A DNA stretch of 64,000 bases from Stromatinia cepivora (lineage: Eukaryota > Ascomycota > Leotiomycetes > Helotiales > Sclerotiniaceae): assembly GCA_014898415.1 (NCBI GenBank), contig RCTD01000034.1, positions 1-64,000 on the forward strand, in the 5' to 3' direction. Each line of letters starts with the position of its first letter. The stretch's first letter is position 1. The notes beneath the pieces are model-generated. The model had not been told where the DNA came from. It searched no databases and saw nothing but the letters and a program-made list of their open reading frames with translations. Below are positions 1-11,999 of the stretch, piece after piece. The position numbers and the translations under genes are program-made.

Positions 1-500
1 ACTAATTATTGAATAAAAAAGGAAATTAAAAAACAAAAAAAAGCTGAAAAAAAAATTGAAAAAAAATAAAAGAATAAAACGATTAAAGAAAGGATAATAC
101 AAAAGAAAATCGATTATCAAATTATATATAATATCAAAAAAGGGATAAAAAGAATTCGGAAATTATTAATATCTTTTATTAAAAGAATATAAATGATTCA
201 AAAATGTTTTTTTATTATAAATCTAATATCCTAAGAAATTATAAAGAATTATAATATTATAGAGATTGATAAATCAATAATAGAAAAAGAAAGAAAAGTA
301 TTATATTCAAAAACCAAATAACATATCAAAGTTTCATCGAAATTGAAAATGTAAAGGTTTTTTAATTCTATAGGATAATACTATATCTTTTTATTGCTCA
401 AAAAGAATTATAGCTTTATATCTTATAATTTATAATTAATATTGAATTTTGAAATGATTGTAGTAGGAATATGCAAGATGTGGGGTCGTGCATGATATAG
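1..500. other. AT-rich DNA, nothing recognised
   Basis: Extremely A+T-rich sequence with A-runs and no reading frame of useful length. A GC-richer spot lies near 478-490. It may be the continuation of the degraded element to its right, but no alignment to another part of the window was seen. Confidence 0.4.
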
Positions 501-2823
501 GGAAATCGGTTATATAACTTTTTATATATAACAAATAAAGGGATAAATAATAACAGAAACAAGATATAATCTGTTTTTGAAAAGTTATATAAATCTTTCA
601 GAATTTTATTTTAAGTTTTTCGTAATTTCTTATTGCAAATATAATATTATATTTTAGAATTGTTTTCATTTTCTTTGATATATCTCAATTATTCCTTGAA
701 TTAAGAATAAATTTGATTTATATATCTTTGTAATTCATATACTTTCTATATTTTTGTTATATTAAGTAAATAATTTATTATAATAATATGAAATCCTGAT
801 TTAAAAATGAAATAATGAATAAGGAATGTTTTTTTTTTCAAAATGATTAAATTTTATATATATCGAATATATTTGAAAGAAGAAACTTTGTATAATATTA
901 TTAAAGGAAATTAATTCTTTAATAAATCGATTATTATAATTGTATTATAAATGATAAATAATCGAAATTGATTCGCTCGAGAAAATTATATTTTGAGGAA
1001 AATTGAAGGATTGGTAAATTAAATTCATATAAAAAATAAAGGCTTCTTTTGATAAATAAAAAAAATATAATTTGATATAATTATTTTATAATATAAAGAA
1101 AATTATATTGATTTTGAATATATAAATTGAAAAGTTGATAAAATTGATAGAAATATATATGGATTTATAATATTATTTTATCGATATATTTGATATAATT
1201 TATTATCTTTTTTATTAATATTTTAATAATTATATTAAAAACTTATAAATAAATTAATGAATGAAAATGAATTAAAGGATATTATTAATAAAGAAGATAA
1301 AAACAAAGTCTTTAAGACTTTATTAATTCGATTTAAATCATTGAAATCTATCTGTATTTTGTTAATAAAATCAATAAATTGAAAAATAATTAAAAGTAAG
1401 ATCAAAAGTATTCAAAGTATTAATAATATATTAACAAAGAAATCACATACTTTTATATTTTGAATAATCAAAATAAGGTTTATTGAAAAAACTCTTAAAT
1501 CGATTTCTATTAAAAAGAAAATATTGGAATTATTTGAATCTTTTAATAATAACGATAAAGATTTGAAACAATTTGATATACAATCATTGAGTTTTAAAAG
1601 ATTTAAAAAAGGAAAAACCTTTATAATCTTTATATTCTTTCTATTTTCAGCCATTTCTGATATATTAATTCTAATTTCAAAAAGAAATATAATGTTATTA
1701 AGCAAATATCAGAAAATATCTATAATTTCAATAAAGTCAATAATACTTATAATAAAAAAGATAATAATTAAAACTAAAGATTTCGATTTTTGGAAGAATT
1801 CCAATAATAATAAAATTAGTATTATTTTAAATAAATATAATTAATCAATAAAAGAGCTTTTGAATTAATATAACGAATATAATAAATTGAATTTAATTAA
1901 TCGATGATTAAATATTATTAAATCTTTCGGATTTCGATTATAAAATATAAATAAATTTCTTTTATATTTATTTTTATAATAATTTCAAAAATTATCCATC
2001 AGGATTCTATTATTAAAGAATATATTCGATAAATATTCTATTAATCGATAGAATTAGATATTAATAAGGATTCAGATAATATAAATAAAAATAAATTGTT
2101 AAAGGAAAAAATACAAAAGCAAAAGAAATATAAATACTAAATAATAAAATAAAGATAATATATTTTTAATAATATAAAAATAGATATATTAAATAAGAAT
2201 TTTTAAATATAAATATAAATTTCCTTCATTTTTGTAATATATTTCGATTAAATTATTTTGTGATTTTTTGTTATTATTATACTAAGAATATATTTTTCTT
2301 TTTATAATTTTACAAATATCTTTTGATATATATTAAATTTTATAAAGCTTTTTATATATTTTCTATCGATTAATAATCTTTTCATTATATTAGATATTAT
2401 ATTCCTTATCCTTTCTTTTTACAAACTAATATTTTTTTGATTTTATATTCTATATATTCTTTAATTTCTTCGAAAGGTAAAAAATCGATAATACTTTTAT
2501 ATTTGAATTATAATTCGAATAATGAGATATGAAAAATATTATATATTTTATATAGTAATGAAAACATTAATTTATATATTAGTCTATTATTTATAATATT
2601 GGTAATAACAAGAAGGCTTATAAAACGATCAAAGAATTTTTTTTTGGATTATAATTATTTAATATTCTTGATATTGAGTATAATCATATCGCCAATATAG
2701 AATCATTAAAATAAATCTTTTTTATTACTCTTTAATCTTTTCTTTATTAATTTATTCCAAATTTCTATTAGTTTTGCTCTTTCTAGATTTAACAATTCTA
2801 TATATTCTTATACAACAAATACC
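500..2823 (-). mobile_element. J1: degraded 3' part of a gypsy element (first tandem copy)
   Basis: Minus-strand reading is collinear with the copy at 3200-5558 at a spacing of about 2.72-2.73 kb. The proximal end (about 2640-2823) reads a stop-broken version of the integrase C-terminal region of the neighbour. The part at 1412-1705 (minus, 97 codons open) matches minus-strand 4059-4394 of the second copy, sharing segments such as LIIQNI and FFLIEI. Stops are frequent, many explicable as CAA or CAG turned into TAA or TAG. No LTR was found at its left end, so the limits are approximate. Family assignment rests on the better preserved second copy. Confidence 0.6.
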
Positions 2824-3199
2824 TATCAGAGTCACAAATGACAAAGAATTAATTAGTTCTAAAATAGCTATAAAACTTTTCATTATTCTTTTCTCATTAG
2901 GAAAACCTCTTTCTTTTAAATCCAATAAAGAGCGATATCGGAACAATAATAAATTGTCGATTATATATTAAAGTTTTATAAATGTAGAGATTTTGCAAAG
3001 TTTTTTAATCAATCGATAACAGATTATTAATTATATATTTGCTTTTAACAATAAAATCGTTTTCTTGTAGAGATTTCTAATTTTATTAATAATATTCTTC
3101 TAATAATTATAACAAAGCTTTTTTTTTGGGGCTTCGTTTTTAAGAAGCCGATAAATTGCGGATCTGTTTCTAATTGCGGGGAGTTATTAATCGATAAAA
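2824..3199. other. Junction between tandem J copies, with a small hairpin
   Basis: This stretch does not align with the equivalent place in the other J copy. It carries a perfect 6-bp stem, GGCTTC at 3130-3135 and GAAGCC at 3144-3149, with an 8-nt loop, after a T-run and next to a slightly GC-richer patch (3170-3182). A 64-codon minus-strand frame (2752-2946) straddles its left part but resembles nothing I recognise. It may be flanking DNA or a scar of the rearrangement that made the tandem copies. Confidence 0.35.
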
Positions 3200-5019
3200 C
3201 AATTACAATATATAATGCTTTTTGTATAATAAATAAAGAGATAAACAATAATAATAATGATAATAAAAATATATATAATTTATTCTTTGAAGATTATACA
3301 AATCTATCGGAATTTCATCTTCGAATTTTTGTATTTCTGTATTGCAATTATAATATTATATCTTGAAACTTTTGTTACTTTTTTTATTATATTTCAATCT
3401 TTTCCTGAATTGATAATGTGTTCAATTTGTATACCTTTATAATTTTTATATCCAATATATCTTTATTATACTAAATATATCGTTTATTATAATAATACGA
3501 AATCTTTATTTAAAGAAGAGATAATAAACAAGGAATGCTTTTTTTCAAAAGGATCTGATCTGGCATATACAGAATATATTTGAAAGAAGAAATTCTATAT
3601 AGTATTATTAGAAAACATTAATTCCGTAATAAATCGTTTATTGTGGCTTTGTTGTGAATAATAGATGGTCGAAATAGGCTTATCTGAAGAGATTATATTA
3701 TTAAGGAAATTGGAGGATAGATAAACTAAATTCATATAAAGAATAAAGGTTTTCCTTTGTAAACAAAAGAAATATAATTTGATATTGTTATTTTATAATA
3801 TAAAGGAAACTGTATTAATATTAAATATATAGATAAAGAAGTTGATGAAATTGATGGAAATATATATGGATTTGTAGCGATATTCTATTAATATATTGGA
3901 TATAATTCATTATTTTTTTTATTACTAATTATATAATTATATCAACAATCAATAAATAAATTAGCAAATAAAAATAAATTGGAGAATATTATTAACAAAA
4001 AGAATAAAGAAGAAATCCCCGAGACTCCTCTAATTCGATCCAAATCATCGAAATCCATTTATATTTTGTCAACGAAGTTGATATATCGAAAAACAATTAA
4101 AAGTAAAGTCAAAAATATCAAAAGTATTAACAAAACAGTGATAAAGAAATTATAGATCGCTATATTTTGAATAATCAAAGCGAAATCTATTAGGAAAACT
4201 TTTAAATTGATTTCTATCAAAAGAAAAGTATCGAAACTAATTGAACTTTTTGATAACGATAATAAGGATTTATAATAATCTAATATTAAGTTATCAAGTT
4301 CTAAAAGATTTAAAACGGAAAAGATTTTAGTGGTTAATATATTGCTTCTATTTCCGGTAAATTCTGATAAATTAAATCCAATTCCGGAAATCAATATAAT
4401 ATTATCAATCGTTTATCAAGAAATATTAATAGTTTTAATAAAGTCAATAATGTTTATAATAAAGAAATCAATAATTCAAACTAAAAGTCTCGATTTTTTG
4501 GAGGATTCTAATAATAATGATATAAATATTATCCTAAATGAATATGATCAATTAATTAAAAAACTTCTAAATCGATATAGCAAATATAATGAATTGAATT
4601 TAATTAATCGATAATTAAATGCTAATAAATCTTTCAGATTTCGATTATAAAGTATAGATAAATCTCTTTTTATATTCATTTTTATAACGATTTTATGAAT
4701 TTTTTGTTGGGATTCTATTATCGAAAAATATATTCGATAAATGTTTTATTAATCGATAGAATTGGATATTAATGAGGATTTGGATAATATAAATAAAAAT
4801 GGATTATTGAAAAAGAAGATAAAAAAGTAAAAAAAATATAAATATCTAGTAATGAAATGAAGATAATATATTTGTAATAATTTATTAAGATAGATTAATT
4901 GTATAAGGGTTTTTAAATATAGGTATCTTAATTTTCTAATATAAATATAAATCCCTTTTATCTTTGTAATATACTTTAATAATATTATTTCTTTGTTTTT
5001 GGCTATCATTATAATGATA

Positions 5020-5229
5020 ATATATTTTCTTTTTTGTAATTCTCTAAATGCTTTTTGATATATATTAAGTTTTGTAAAGTTTCTTATATATCTTCCATTG
5101 ATTAATAACCTTTCCATTATATCAAATATTGTATTCTTTATTCTTTTTTTATAAACTAGTGTTTTTTCGACTTTATATTCTATATATCCTTCAATTTCTT
5201 CAGGAGATAGGGGGTCGATAGTACCTTTG
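5020..5229 (-). pseudogene. Chromodomain at the end of gypsy pol (degraded)
   Basis: Directly after the integrase tail the minus frame reads GTIDPLSPEEIEGYIEYKVE and KTLVYKK, then, after about 26 codons, KAFRELQKRK. This follows the known layout of chromoviral integrases: 'E.EGY.E.EVE.IL..R.' begins the chromodomain and 'A..ALRE.QKRK' ends it. Aromatic cage residues are lost or altered; where the family has Trp-Glu, this copy reads Met-Glu. The chromodomain of such elements targets insertion to heterochromatin, which fits the setting, but that role is family knowledge and not shown here. Confidence 0.65.
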
Positions 5230-5720
5230 TATTCAAATTATGATTCGAATAATGAAATATAAAAGATATTATATATTTTATATAATACTGAAAATATTAA
5301 TTTATATACTTATTCATTATTCTTAATATTAATGATAATAAAGGGGCTTATAAAACAATCAAAGAATTTCTTTTTGGATTATAATTGTTTGATATTTTTA
5401 ATATTAAATATAATTTTATTATCGATATAGAATTATCGGAATAAATCTTTCTTATTATTGTTCGATTTTTTCTTTATTAAGTTATTCTAAATTTCTACTA
5501 ACTTTATCCTTTCCTGATTTAACAATTCGATACATTTTTGTATAACAAATACCTTCCCTTCGATATCAATGTCCTCGCCGATATAATTAAAAATAAATAA
5601 ATATCCATATATTGTTTTAAAGAGTATTTTGTCAATTGTATTATATTATATCGCATTATAAATGAATTCTGTTAAAGATAATAATGATATCTAATTATCT
5701 TATCTCCGGTTAATATAATA
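5230..5720 (-). pseudogene. Gypsy integrase C-terminal region with GPY/F module (broken)
   Basis: Minus-strand translation reads LTEFIYNAI and then IYGYLFIFNYIGEDID, which corresponds to the end of the gypsy integrase core (the usual 'EFAYN...' and 'YG..P' region). It continues as FDCFISPFIII and YKIYNIFYISLFE, matching the known integrase C-terminal pattern 'GPF.V...' followed by 'PP.Y.IH.VFHVSLL'. The invariant Gly-Pro of GPY/F reads Ser-Pro here. Stops interrupt the frame, for example after DLFR, consistent with C-to-T change of Gln or Trp/Arg codons. Integrase inserts retroelement cDNA; this copy cannot make a functional protein. I am confident of the family because several motifs fall in the right order and spacing. 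Confidence 0.75.
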
Positions 5721-5963
5721 AATAATATAATAAATTAGATTCTACTTTTCTTATTCTATTTGATCATCGATTTGTAAATGAAATGTTATCGATAATTTAC
5801 AATATATTCTTAAATAGAAAAATAAGTTTCCTTAAAATTTGTTTACGAATTTTAATCCTTAATTTGAAATTATTCTCTTCGATATACCAAAATCCTTAAA
5901 AATATATCGAAATAGAATTTCTCTTAATTCGGATAAGATTATTGTTTTATTGATTAAAATATA

Positions 5964-6272
5964 TATCACGGGATAGTATGATTACAGAGCACTTTCAGGG
6001 ATCGGGGAATAGATGGTACACGTGATTGGTAGAGTAAAAGAATTGAATGATTTGCCCTTGATTATATGAATCAAGAGCTGTATATATAGAACAAATGAGT
6101 GGTTATCTAGCCGATATGCACCTTAATTAGGCTAGATCTTTGTTTATTAGGATATCAGGATCACCTTATCAATTGGTAGATTGGTAAGGGCTAGTAGATC
6201 CTTCATTCCGATTGGAAAGCATACGCTTTGATCCTTCATAAGATACAGGGGATCACAAGGCTTTCCGTGACA
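5964..6272 (-). repeat. 309-bp copia-family LTR, the best preserved copy
   Basis: Starts TATCACGGGATAG and ends GGCTTTCCGTGACA, so the ends form the inverted repeat TGTCACGG/CCGTGACA (one G-to-A change at the left). Length is exactly that of the LTRs of elements A and B. It is far less mutated than the others, for example keeping ATCGGGGAATAG and GGTACACGTGATTGG. The flanks ATATA and GAAGA do not match, so there is no TSD. It is either a solo LTR whose target site was altered, or the 3' LTR of element D after an internal deletion. Orientation is minus, as in A and D. Confidence 0.85.
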
Positions 6273-6391
6273 GAAGAACTATATAATGGTGTATGCCGAG
6301 GCACTAGTGCGAGCACTAGTGGGCATATGATCCTTACCATCCTTATCATCCTTACCATACACGTGATTCATATTCCGACAATAATATTTCC
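6273..6391. other. GC-richer patch with short repeats
   Basis: Sits between the LTR and the truncated end of element D and is not A+T-drifted. It contains the perfect palindrome GCACTAGTGC at 6301-6310, repeated in part at 6313-6320, and three copies of a 9-base unit CCTTA(C/T)CAT at 6332-6358. An open frame at 6228-6416 crosses the LTR, the patch and element D and is therefore accidental. The patch matches no other part of the window. It may be filler DNA at a deletion or unmutated host sequence. Confidence 0.5.
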
Positions 6392-6867
6392 AAAGAAAAA
6401 GAAAAGAAAAAAATAATCCTTTAATTCCTATAGTTTTTATAATATTAATAATACTAGTAATTCTAATTGCTTCAATTGTTCCTTATCTATTGATTATTAT
6501 AAATAAACCTGAAATTCTTTTGTTTAAATTTCAAATTATTAAGTTTAAAAAGAAGTTTATTCTTTTTCAAGAATAAAAAAAAATAATAGAAAAGGGATTA
6601 ATTTTGATTATTCTTTATTTTTTAATGTATATAAAATATAAGAATTGAAATATATTATAGAAAAATATAATAATTTGGAATATCAAATAGGATTTTTTCT
6701 ATTTATATTAAAGAAAAGAATTATAAATTCCAGATTATCATTAATCAAACTTTATAATCTAGATTATTGTTATTCAAGTTTTAGAATCTTATTATTTATA
6801 TTTTATAAATTAAAAAGGGGTCGGAAATATTCAAACTTTTGTTTTATAAGATTCTTGATAAATCTAT
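6392..6867 (-). mobile_element. D (left part): 3' region of a copia element
   Basis: Aligns with 15310-15785 of element A and, reversed, with about 22580-23050 of element B, so it is the region between RNase H and the 3' LTR of the same copia family. It ends at TCTAT (6863-6867), which is repeated at 31905-31909 on the far side of element A, where D resumes. It is truncated at the left, lacking the last 1.6 kb or so before the 3' LTR. On the plus strand, frame 6645-6867 stays open, as in the other copies. Confidence 0.8.
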
Positions 6868-7176
6868 TATCACGGGATAGTATGATTACAGAGCACTTTC
6901 AGGGATCGGGGAATAGGTGGTATATGTGATTGGTAGAGTAAAAGAATTGAATGATTTATCTTTGATTATATGAATCAAAAGCTGTATATATAGAACAAAT
7001 GAATGATTATCTAGCCAATATACATTTCAATTAGATTAGATCTTTATTTATTAGGATATCAGGATCACTTTATTAAATGATAGATTGGTAAAGACTAATA
7101 AATCCTTTATTCTGATTGGAAAATATACGCTTTGATTCTTTATAAGGTATAAAAGATCACAAAGCTTTCTGTAATA
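6868..7176 (-). repeat. 3' LTR of element A
   Basis: 309 bp, starts TATCACGGGATAG, ends CTTTCTGTAATA (mutated form of CTTTCCGTGACA). The first 70 bases are nearly intact while the rest is strongly A+T-shifted. The complement of the polypurine tract follows at once on the right, which fixes it as the 3' LTR of a minus-strand element. Confidence 0.92.
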
Positions 7177-7194
7177 CACCCTCTAAATCGAAAG
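7177..7194 (-). promoter_or_regulatory. Polypurine tract of element A
   Basis: CACCCTCTAAATCG on the plus strand; on the minus strand it reads CGATTTAGAGGGTG directly before the 3' LTR. It corresponds to GATTTGGGGGGTA before the 3' LTR of element B, with G-to-A changes. In LTR elements this tract primes plus-strand DNA synthesis. Confidence 0.75.
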
Positions 7195-7702
7195 ACGATT
7201 TGAAACAAATAGAAAGGTATAGAAAATGATAATTCATATAATTCATAAATGAATATATAAGGCGATTATAAACAAATATCAATAAAGAAATAGTATAATA
7301 TATAAATCTGAAATAATCCTGGTATCCTTGGAATAAAGAAGAATTTGATTATATATAAATCACAAATTTCTCTTGGTATTCGGTTTGTTATCTATAATAT
7401 GCTTCGAAATCAAGATTTTGAACAATAAAAAGAAAGTTTTCTATTAAAAGAATATAAATGAATAATCGATCCTACAATATAACAATTGAGAATACATATA
7501 ATTACTAAATTATAGCATATTGATTATAATAACGAAATAAAATGAATGAATTTTTTAAAGGTATATAGATCCCTTTTTCATATTTTCGTTTTTATTTTAA
7601 TCAAACTCTTATTGATTATTATCATATTTAAGATTTCGGGGTTTAAGAAGACTAAATAAGCGAATCTCAATTGTACTAGATAAACGGCAATTGAAAAGAA
7701 AG
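7195..7702 (-). mobile_element. A: 3' untranslated region
   Basis: Matches, reversed, about 24040-24530 of element B, including ATTTCGGGGTTTAAGAA. No coding frame recognised. It ends with GAAAG (7698-7702), the target duplicated by insertion of G1; the sequence continues without loss at 14326. Confidence 0.85.
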
Positions 7703-7813
7703 TGTTACCAATTAGTCATTAGCTTAGCTTACTAAACGGGAGATCTTACCTTAGATAGGATTTACCCTATTACTTCTATTCTTTATTCTTTTATATAATA
7801 TAATTTTGTATTA
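7703..7813 (+). repeat. 5' LTR of G1 (111 bp)
   Basis: Begins TGTTACCAATTAGTCATTAG; ends TTTTGTATTA, the mutated form of TTTGTACCA in the other LTR. Very short for a gypsy LTR. A GC-richer start (AAACGGGAGATCTTACC) is conserved between both LTRs. Confidence 0.9.
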
Positions 7814-7899
7814 AATGGTAGTAAATTCTTTAGAACTTTTTCATCAATAATAATTCTATTAATATCAAATATCAGGTAATTAGTTGATATATCTTTTTC

Positions 7900-9800
7900 A
7901 AGCAATTAAGTCTTTTCTTTTAAATTGTTTAATACTTGTTTTCATTATATTTTGTATATCGAAAAAGGATCTGAGTATTCTTGAAATAGAGTATTTGTAA
8001 ATTCAGATATAAATAATAAAAGCATTACAAATACTAAAATATTTCATATTGATCTTCTTCAAGATATTATTACAAAAATATTTTTGATCAAAAAATTCTT
8101 TATCAAATGATCCAAAGCAAAAAATAAATTATCATTTGAACAACTTTATATAATCATTTGGTTTATATAAAAAATATAAAATGGAGTAATAATAAATAAT
8201 TAAATTGATCCTTCTTTAATATTTACGAATATTTCCTTTATATCGATTTCTCCTTAATCAATATTTATAATATTTTCTGATTGATATAATAGCTATATAA
8301 AAATTGTTGATATTGTATAATCTATATTATTAATATTATTATAATTCTTAAATAAAGATTGCGATTTAATATTATCGATATCAATTTCATTTTCAAAATG
8401 TCAAGAATTTCCTGGTAGTACAAATCAAAAAACTTTTGACAAGATAGCTATTGTTATTGGTGTGATATTCTTTACAGAATAGTTTTAACAATTGTTAATT
8501 GTTATTCAAATTTCGTTATAACAATAATATGGTGGAGATAATGTTGTATATTTTTGTTTGTAAGATATAGACTTTTTAGATCCAAATAATAAAGCTGAAT
8601 CCTTTATAAAGATTGTCGATAATAAAATTATTTATTATAATATATATTTATTTATAATATATATCAAAACTAAGTCGATTGATGTATTGAATGATTCATT
8701 TGCTGTTCATATTGTTACTATTCAATTGGATCAATACTTAAAAGACAAAACTGAACTATAATATACTAATGAAATCTTGAATATAATATAAACTGGTTTT
8801 AAAGCAAATATTAAAAATTGGTATATAAAACTGGAAAACTGCTTTTATATATTATTAGATATAGCTTTGAAGAAATTGAAATGTTTCAAATATATTATTA
8901 GAAATGTTTGATGATATAAAGATTCTGAAGAATATATTCAGAATATAGTTGTTCTAAGATATAATATAAAGATAATCGAATCGGAATATATATAGATATT
9001 GATTATTCATCAGCATTTATCAATAAAACTTCGAATTCATATCCCAATGTTTATAAAGGATATTAGTTTTATTATATTCATATTATAGATTGAATAAAAG
9101 AAGGATAATTGGTTCAATATCTGGTATTTCAATCATAATGATAATCGGTTATCAAATTATTATAATAATAAGCGTTTTTCATTTTATAAACTATATTGCT
9201 GAAACAATTATAAAAATACTCTCTCCCCTGTTTTTTATAAAGACCCCTTCATCTTCAGGAATAATAATATTGATAGAAAGTTTGGTATTAAGAAAGATAA
9301 CAAAATATAGAATAAAAAGTTATTCTGAAAAAAGAAGTATCATTTAAACAAATATATTAGCAAATAATAAGTATACAATATTGAAGGAGATAATTCAAAC
9401 CAGGAAATAATCGATCTAGATATCTATAATATCGATATTTATAATCAAACTTATTATCAAAGATTGGATTATAAATTGAAGAAATCAAATCTGGATAATT
9501 AAAATAATGAAAAAAAGGCAAAGATATTATATATCAATTATATATAGATTGAAAAAAAGATATCTAAAATACAAAATATATAATATAATATAGGCCTGAA
9601 AATCAGTTATTGATTGAATATAACTATTTCATAAATTGATGGTGAAACTCAGAAATCAAGGTCTACCCCTTTAATGGCTAATTTGAATTATAAATAGACT
9701 CTTCCTAAACAAACTTGTATTATCAATTTCGATAAAGATTGTTATTAATGTAATAATTATAAAACGAAATTTTGTAGCAAAAATAAACTGTATATTTATT
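7900..9800 (+). pseudogene. G1 gag region (broken)
   Basis: Between the 5' LTR and the protease the plus strand shows stop-broken frames with a gag-like placement. A cysteine cluster at 9731-9779 reads C-Y-stop-C-N-N-Y-K-T-K-F-C, which resembles but does not fit a CCHC zinc knuckle (spacing short, His absent). Gag would package element RNA. No longer open frame matches a gag family that I can name, so the call rests mainly on position and the cysteine cluster. The 85-codon frame at 9090-9347 is hydrophobic and unrecognised. Confidence 0.5.
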
Positions 9801-10039
9801 TGCAAAAACTATATAAAAATAAATATAAATCAGTATCATCAAAATCAATCTTATTTGAATAATCATTAACAATTATAACAAATATACCATTTTTTATCAT
9901 TGATACTCCAAATCAAGTTAATTCTAAATTTTCATCAAATCGACTATATATTGTTCGATCAATTACAGATACCAATAAATTACCGTCTGGATATGCATTT
10001 CGTAGATACAAATATACTGAAATCAAAATAGTATTAAAC

Positions 10040-10651
10040 AATCTATAGAATAATATATATTCTGTTTACTTAGATACAGAATATAAAATGAATTTTATCG
10101 ATAAAAGCTTTTTGATAAAGATATATCTTATAATTGAGATTTTCATAATAAACAAATTTATAAAGATATACGGATTAGGAGATTAACAATATAATATTAA
10201 TTAATATATAAATCTCGATTTCTATTTGTCAATAATAAATGAAATGATTATTCAATTCAATTATAAAGTTTATATTATCGAAATATTGAAAACTAGAATA
10301 CTAATAGGAACAGATATCATCGATCTGGAAGATTGGATTATGGATTTCAGAAATCAACAATTAATTCTTTTATATTATATAGATATATATATTAAGATTA
10401 TAATCAAAATTAAGGATATCAAAAGAAAGATTACTATTTATATTCAAAAAAAGATAATGATCCTATTTTATTTTGAAATATTTGTAATAATAGTTAATAG
10501 AAAAAACAATGATATTTTACTACCAGATTATAATATATTATATAAACCAATTCAGCAAAACAATTTCATATCTTTTGTATATATTATTATAAATTTATAT
10601 AAGATTGTTATAATAGAAAATTCTATCGATAAAGAAATAATTATACAATAG
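10040..10651 (+). pseudogene. G1 aspartic protease domain (partly open)
   Basis: Around 10062-10110 the reading SVYLDTEYKMNFIDKSFL corresponds to the active-site region of retroviral-type proteases, with the catalytic Asp and Thr kept and the Gly of Asp-Thr-Gly changed to Glu, as expected from G-to-A change. A 141-codon open frame follows at 10226-10651 and contains ILIGTDIIDLEDWIMDF, the second conserved protease region (ILIG.D.L). This is the longest surviving frame in the window. The protease would process the Gag-Pol polyprotein. Reverse transcriptase follows downstream. With the mutated active site it would be inactive even if expressed. Confidence 0.8.
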
Positions 10652-11259
10652 AATTTGAAATTAGGAAAATATATTGAATTTTGATATCCAAATTATAATA
10701 ATAACAAATAAAGTCGATATTTATCATTTTATAGAAACCTCAATTAAAAATCAATTTTCTATAAAACGTTTTTTAGTTAAAAGATTGTTGGCAGTAATAA
10801 CAGTTATAACCTTATAGACATTTGCAAATATAGGAATGCAACAAATGAATTTGAATATAAATAATATCGATTTAAAATAAAAAATTATTTTATTGAATAA
10901 AATAATAATATTTAGGAATATTATTCAACAATCTGAATTTTAAGAAATAATATAAAACAAATCGATATTGTAAAAAGAATATTAGGGATTTATATTTATA
11001 TTAGAAAATGAGGAATTAAAGATAAAACTTTACGAAGATTAGAAATCAAAATTTCGGTTTGATAAAATAAAGGTTTATTTAATAAATCGAGAAAACTAAA
11101 TTCTAATCGATTAGATTTTTGATAAATTGTATCATTAATATCGATTGAAATAAACCAAAAAACTGAACTCTTTCAATTTCCCAATATTTGTTATATAAAA
11201 ATATATTATAGATTCTAAAGGTATTGTAAAAAAGAAAAGCAAAATTATTATCGATATTT

Positions 11260-11760
11260 ATATTTTTAATTGTATTACAAATCCAGATATATATCCTATT
11301 CTTATTTAAATAGATATAATTATAATTATAATAGATTGTCCTTTTATTTCAATTATTGATTGTATAAGCTTTTTCTATCAATAGAAAATCAAATTAGAAT
11401 ATCAAAAGTATTTTATTATATCATTGTATTATAATCAAAAAACATTTATTTATATTATAATAGATTTCAGAAATTCATCAGTGTATATTCAAAAACGAAT
11501 CGATAATATTCTTTGATTAAAATGAGGATTTGTATGTATCTATATTGATGATATAATCATTTTCAATAGATCATTTCCTGAGTATATAATACACCTCAAA
11601 TAAATATTCATTAAGTTCAGAATTGCCAATATAATATTGAATTCTAAAAAATATTTCTTATTCTATTCTTCGATTATATTGCTTAATCAAAAGATAGATA
11701 TATTGGGGTTGGCTTCCATAAAGGACAAATTGGAGGCTATATAAACTTTAATATTCCTAT
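11260..11760 (+). pseudogene. G1 reverse transcriptase (YIDD retained)
   Basis: Plus-strand reading gives CTSFFYQ-like and FVCIYIDDIIIFNRSF segments, then PEYIIHLK and KKYFLFYSS. The catalytic Tyr-Ile-Asp-Asp box is at 11541-11552 and is intact, unlike in the other elements of the window. Stops precede it. The following LNQKIDILGL matches the gypsy RT pattern 'FLG..I...GI', ahead of the RNase H domain. It would copy element RNA to DNA. Confidence in family is high from motif order; upstream RT motifs are too eroded to delimit its start. Confidence 0.85.
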
Positions 11761-11999
11761 ATATATTAAAGTAATTTGAATATTATTTAGGATTGATTAG
11801 ATATTTATAACAATATATTCTATATTATATTAGATTATTTATAAATCTGTAAAACAGAAAATACGAATTGAATAAAATATTACAGAATTATAAAAAAAAT
11901 AAATTATCAAAAACAAAAAGAAAATGTAAGATTATTTAAACTCGATTCAAAGATATTACAAAAGAAGAACAGAAATCATTTACAAATCTTTAACAAGTC

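Larger units (their letters stand above)
3200..5963 (-). mobile_element. J2: 3' part of a gypsy chromovirus (second tandem copy)
   Basis: Minus-strand fossil of a Ty3/gypsy pol 3' end. Going 5' to 3' on the minus strand it reads the end of the integrase core, the GPY/F-type C-terminal module, a chromodomain and then a 1.8-kb tail without recognised domains. It is cut at 5963 by a copia-family LTR, and the upstream gag-protease-RT part is not in the window. The tail contains a 111-codon open stretch (4059-4394) that is partly conserved in J1, so it probably was coding. No LTR was seen. Limits on the left are approximate. Confidence 0.7.

Noticed and set aside
3257..3442. Plus-strand frames 3257-3442, 4330-4614, 1524-1844 and 2774-2971
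   Set aside because: They are opposite to the minus-strand gypsy frames of J1 and J2 and show no motif of their own; A+T-rich shadow frames.
6228..6416. 62-codon plus-strand frame with normal composition
   Set aside because: It crosses the end of an LTR, the GC-rich patch and the start of element D, three unrelated pieces, so the frame is accidental.
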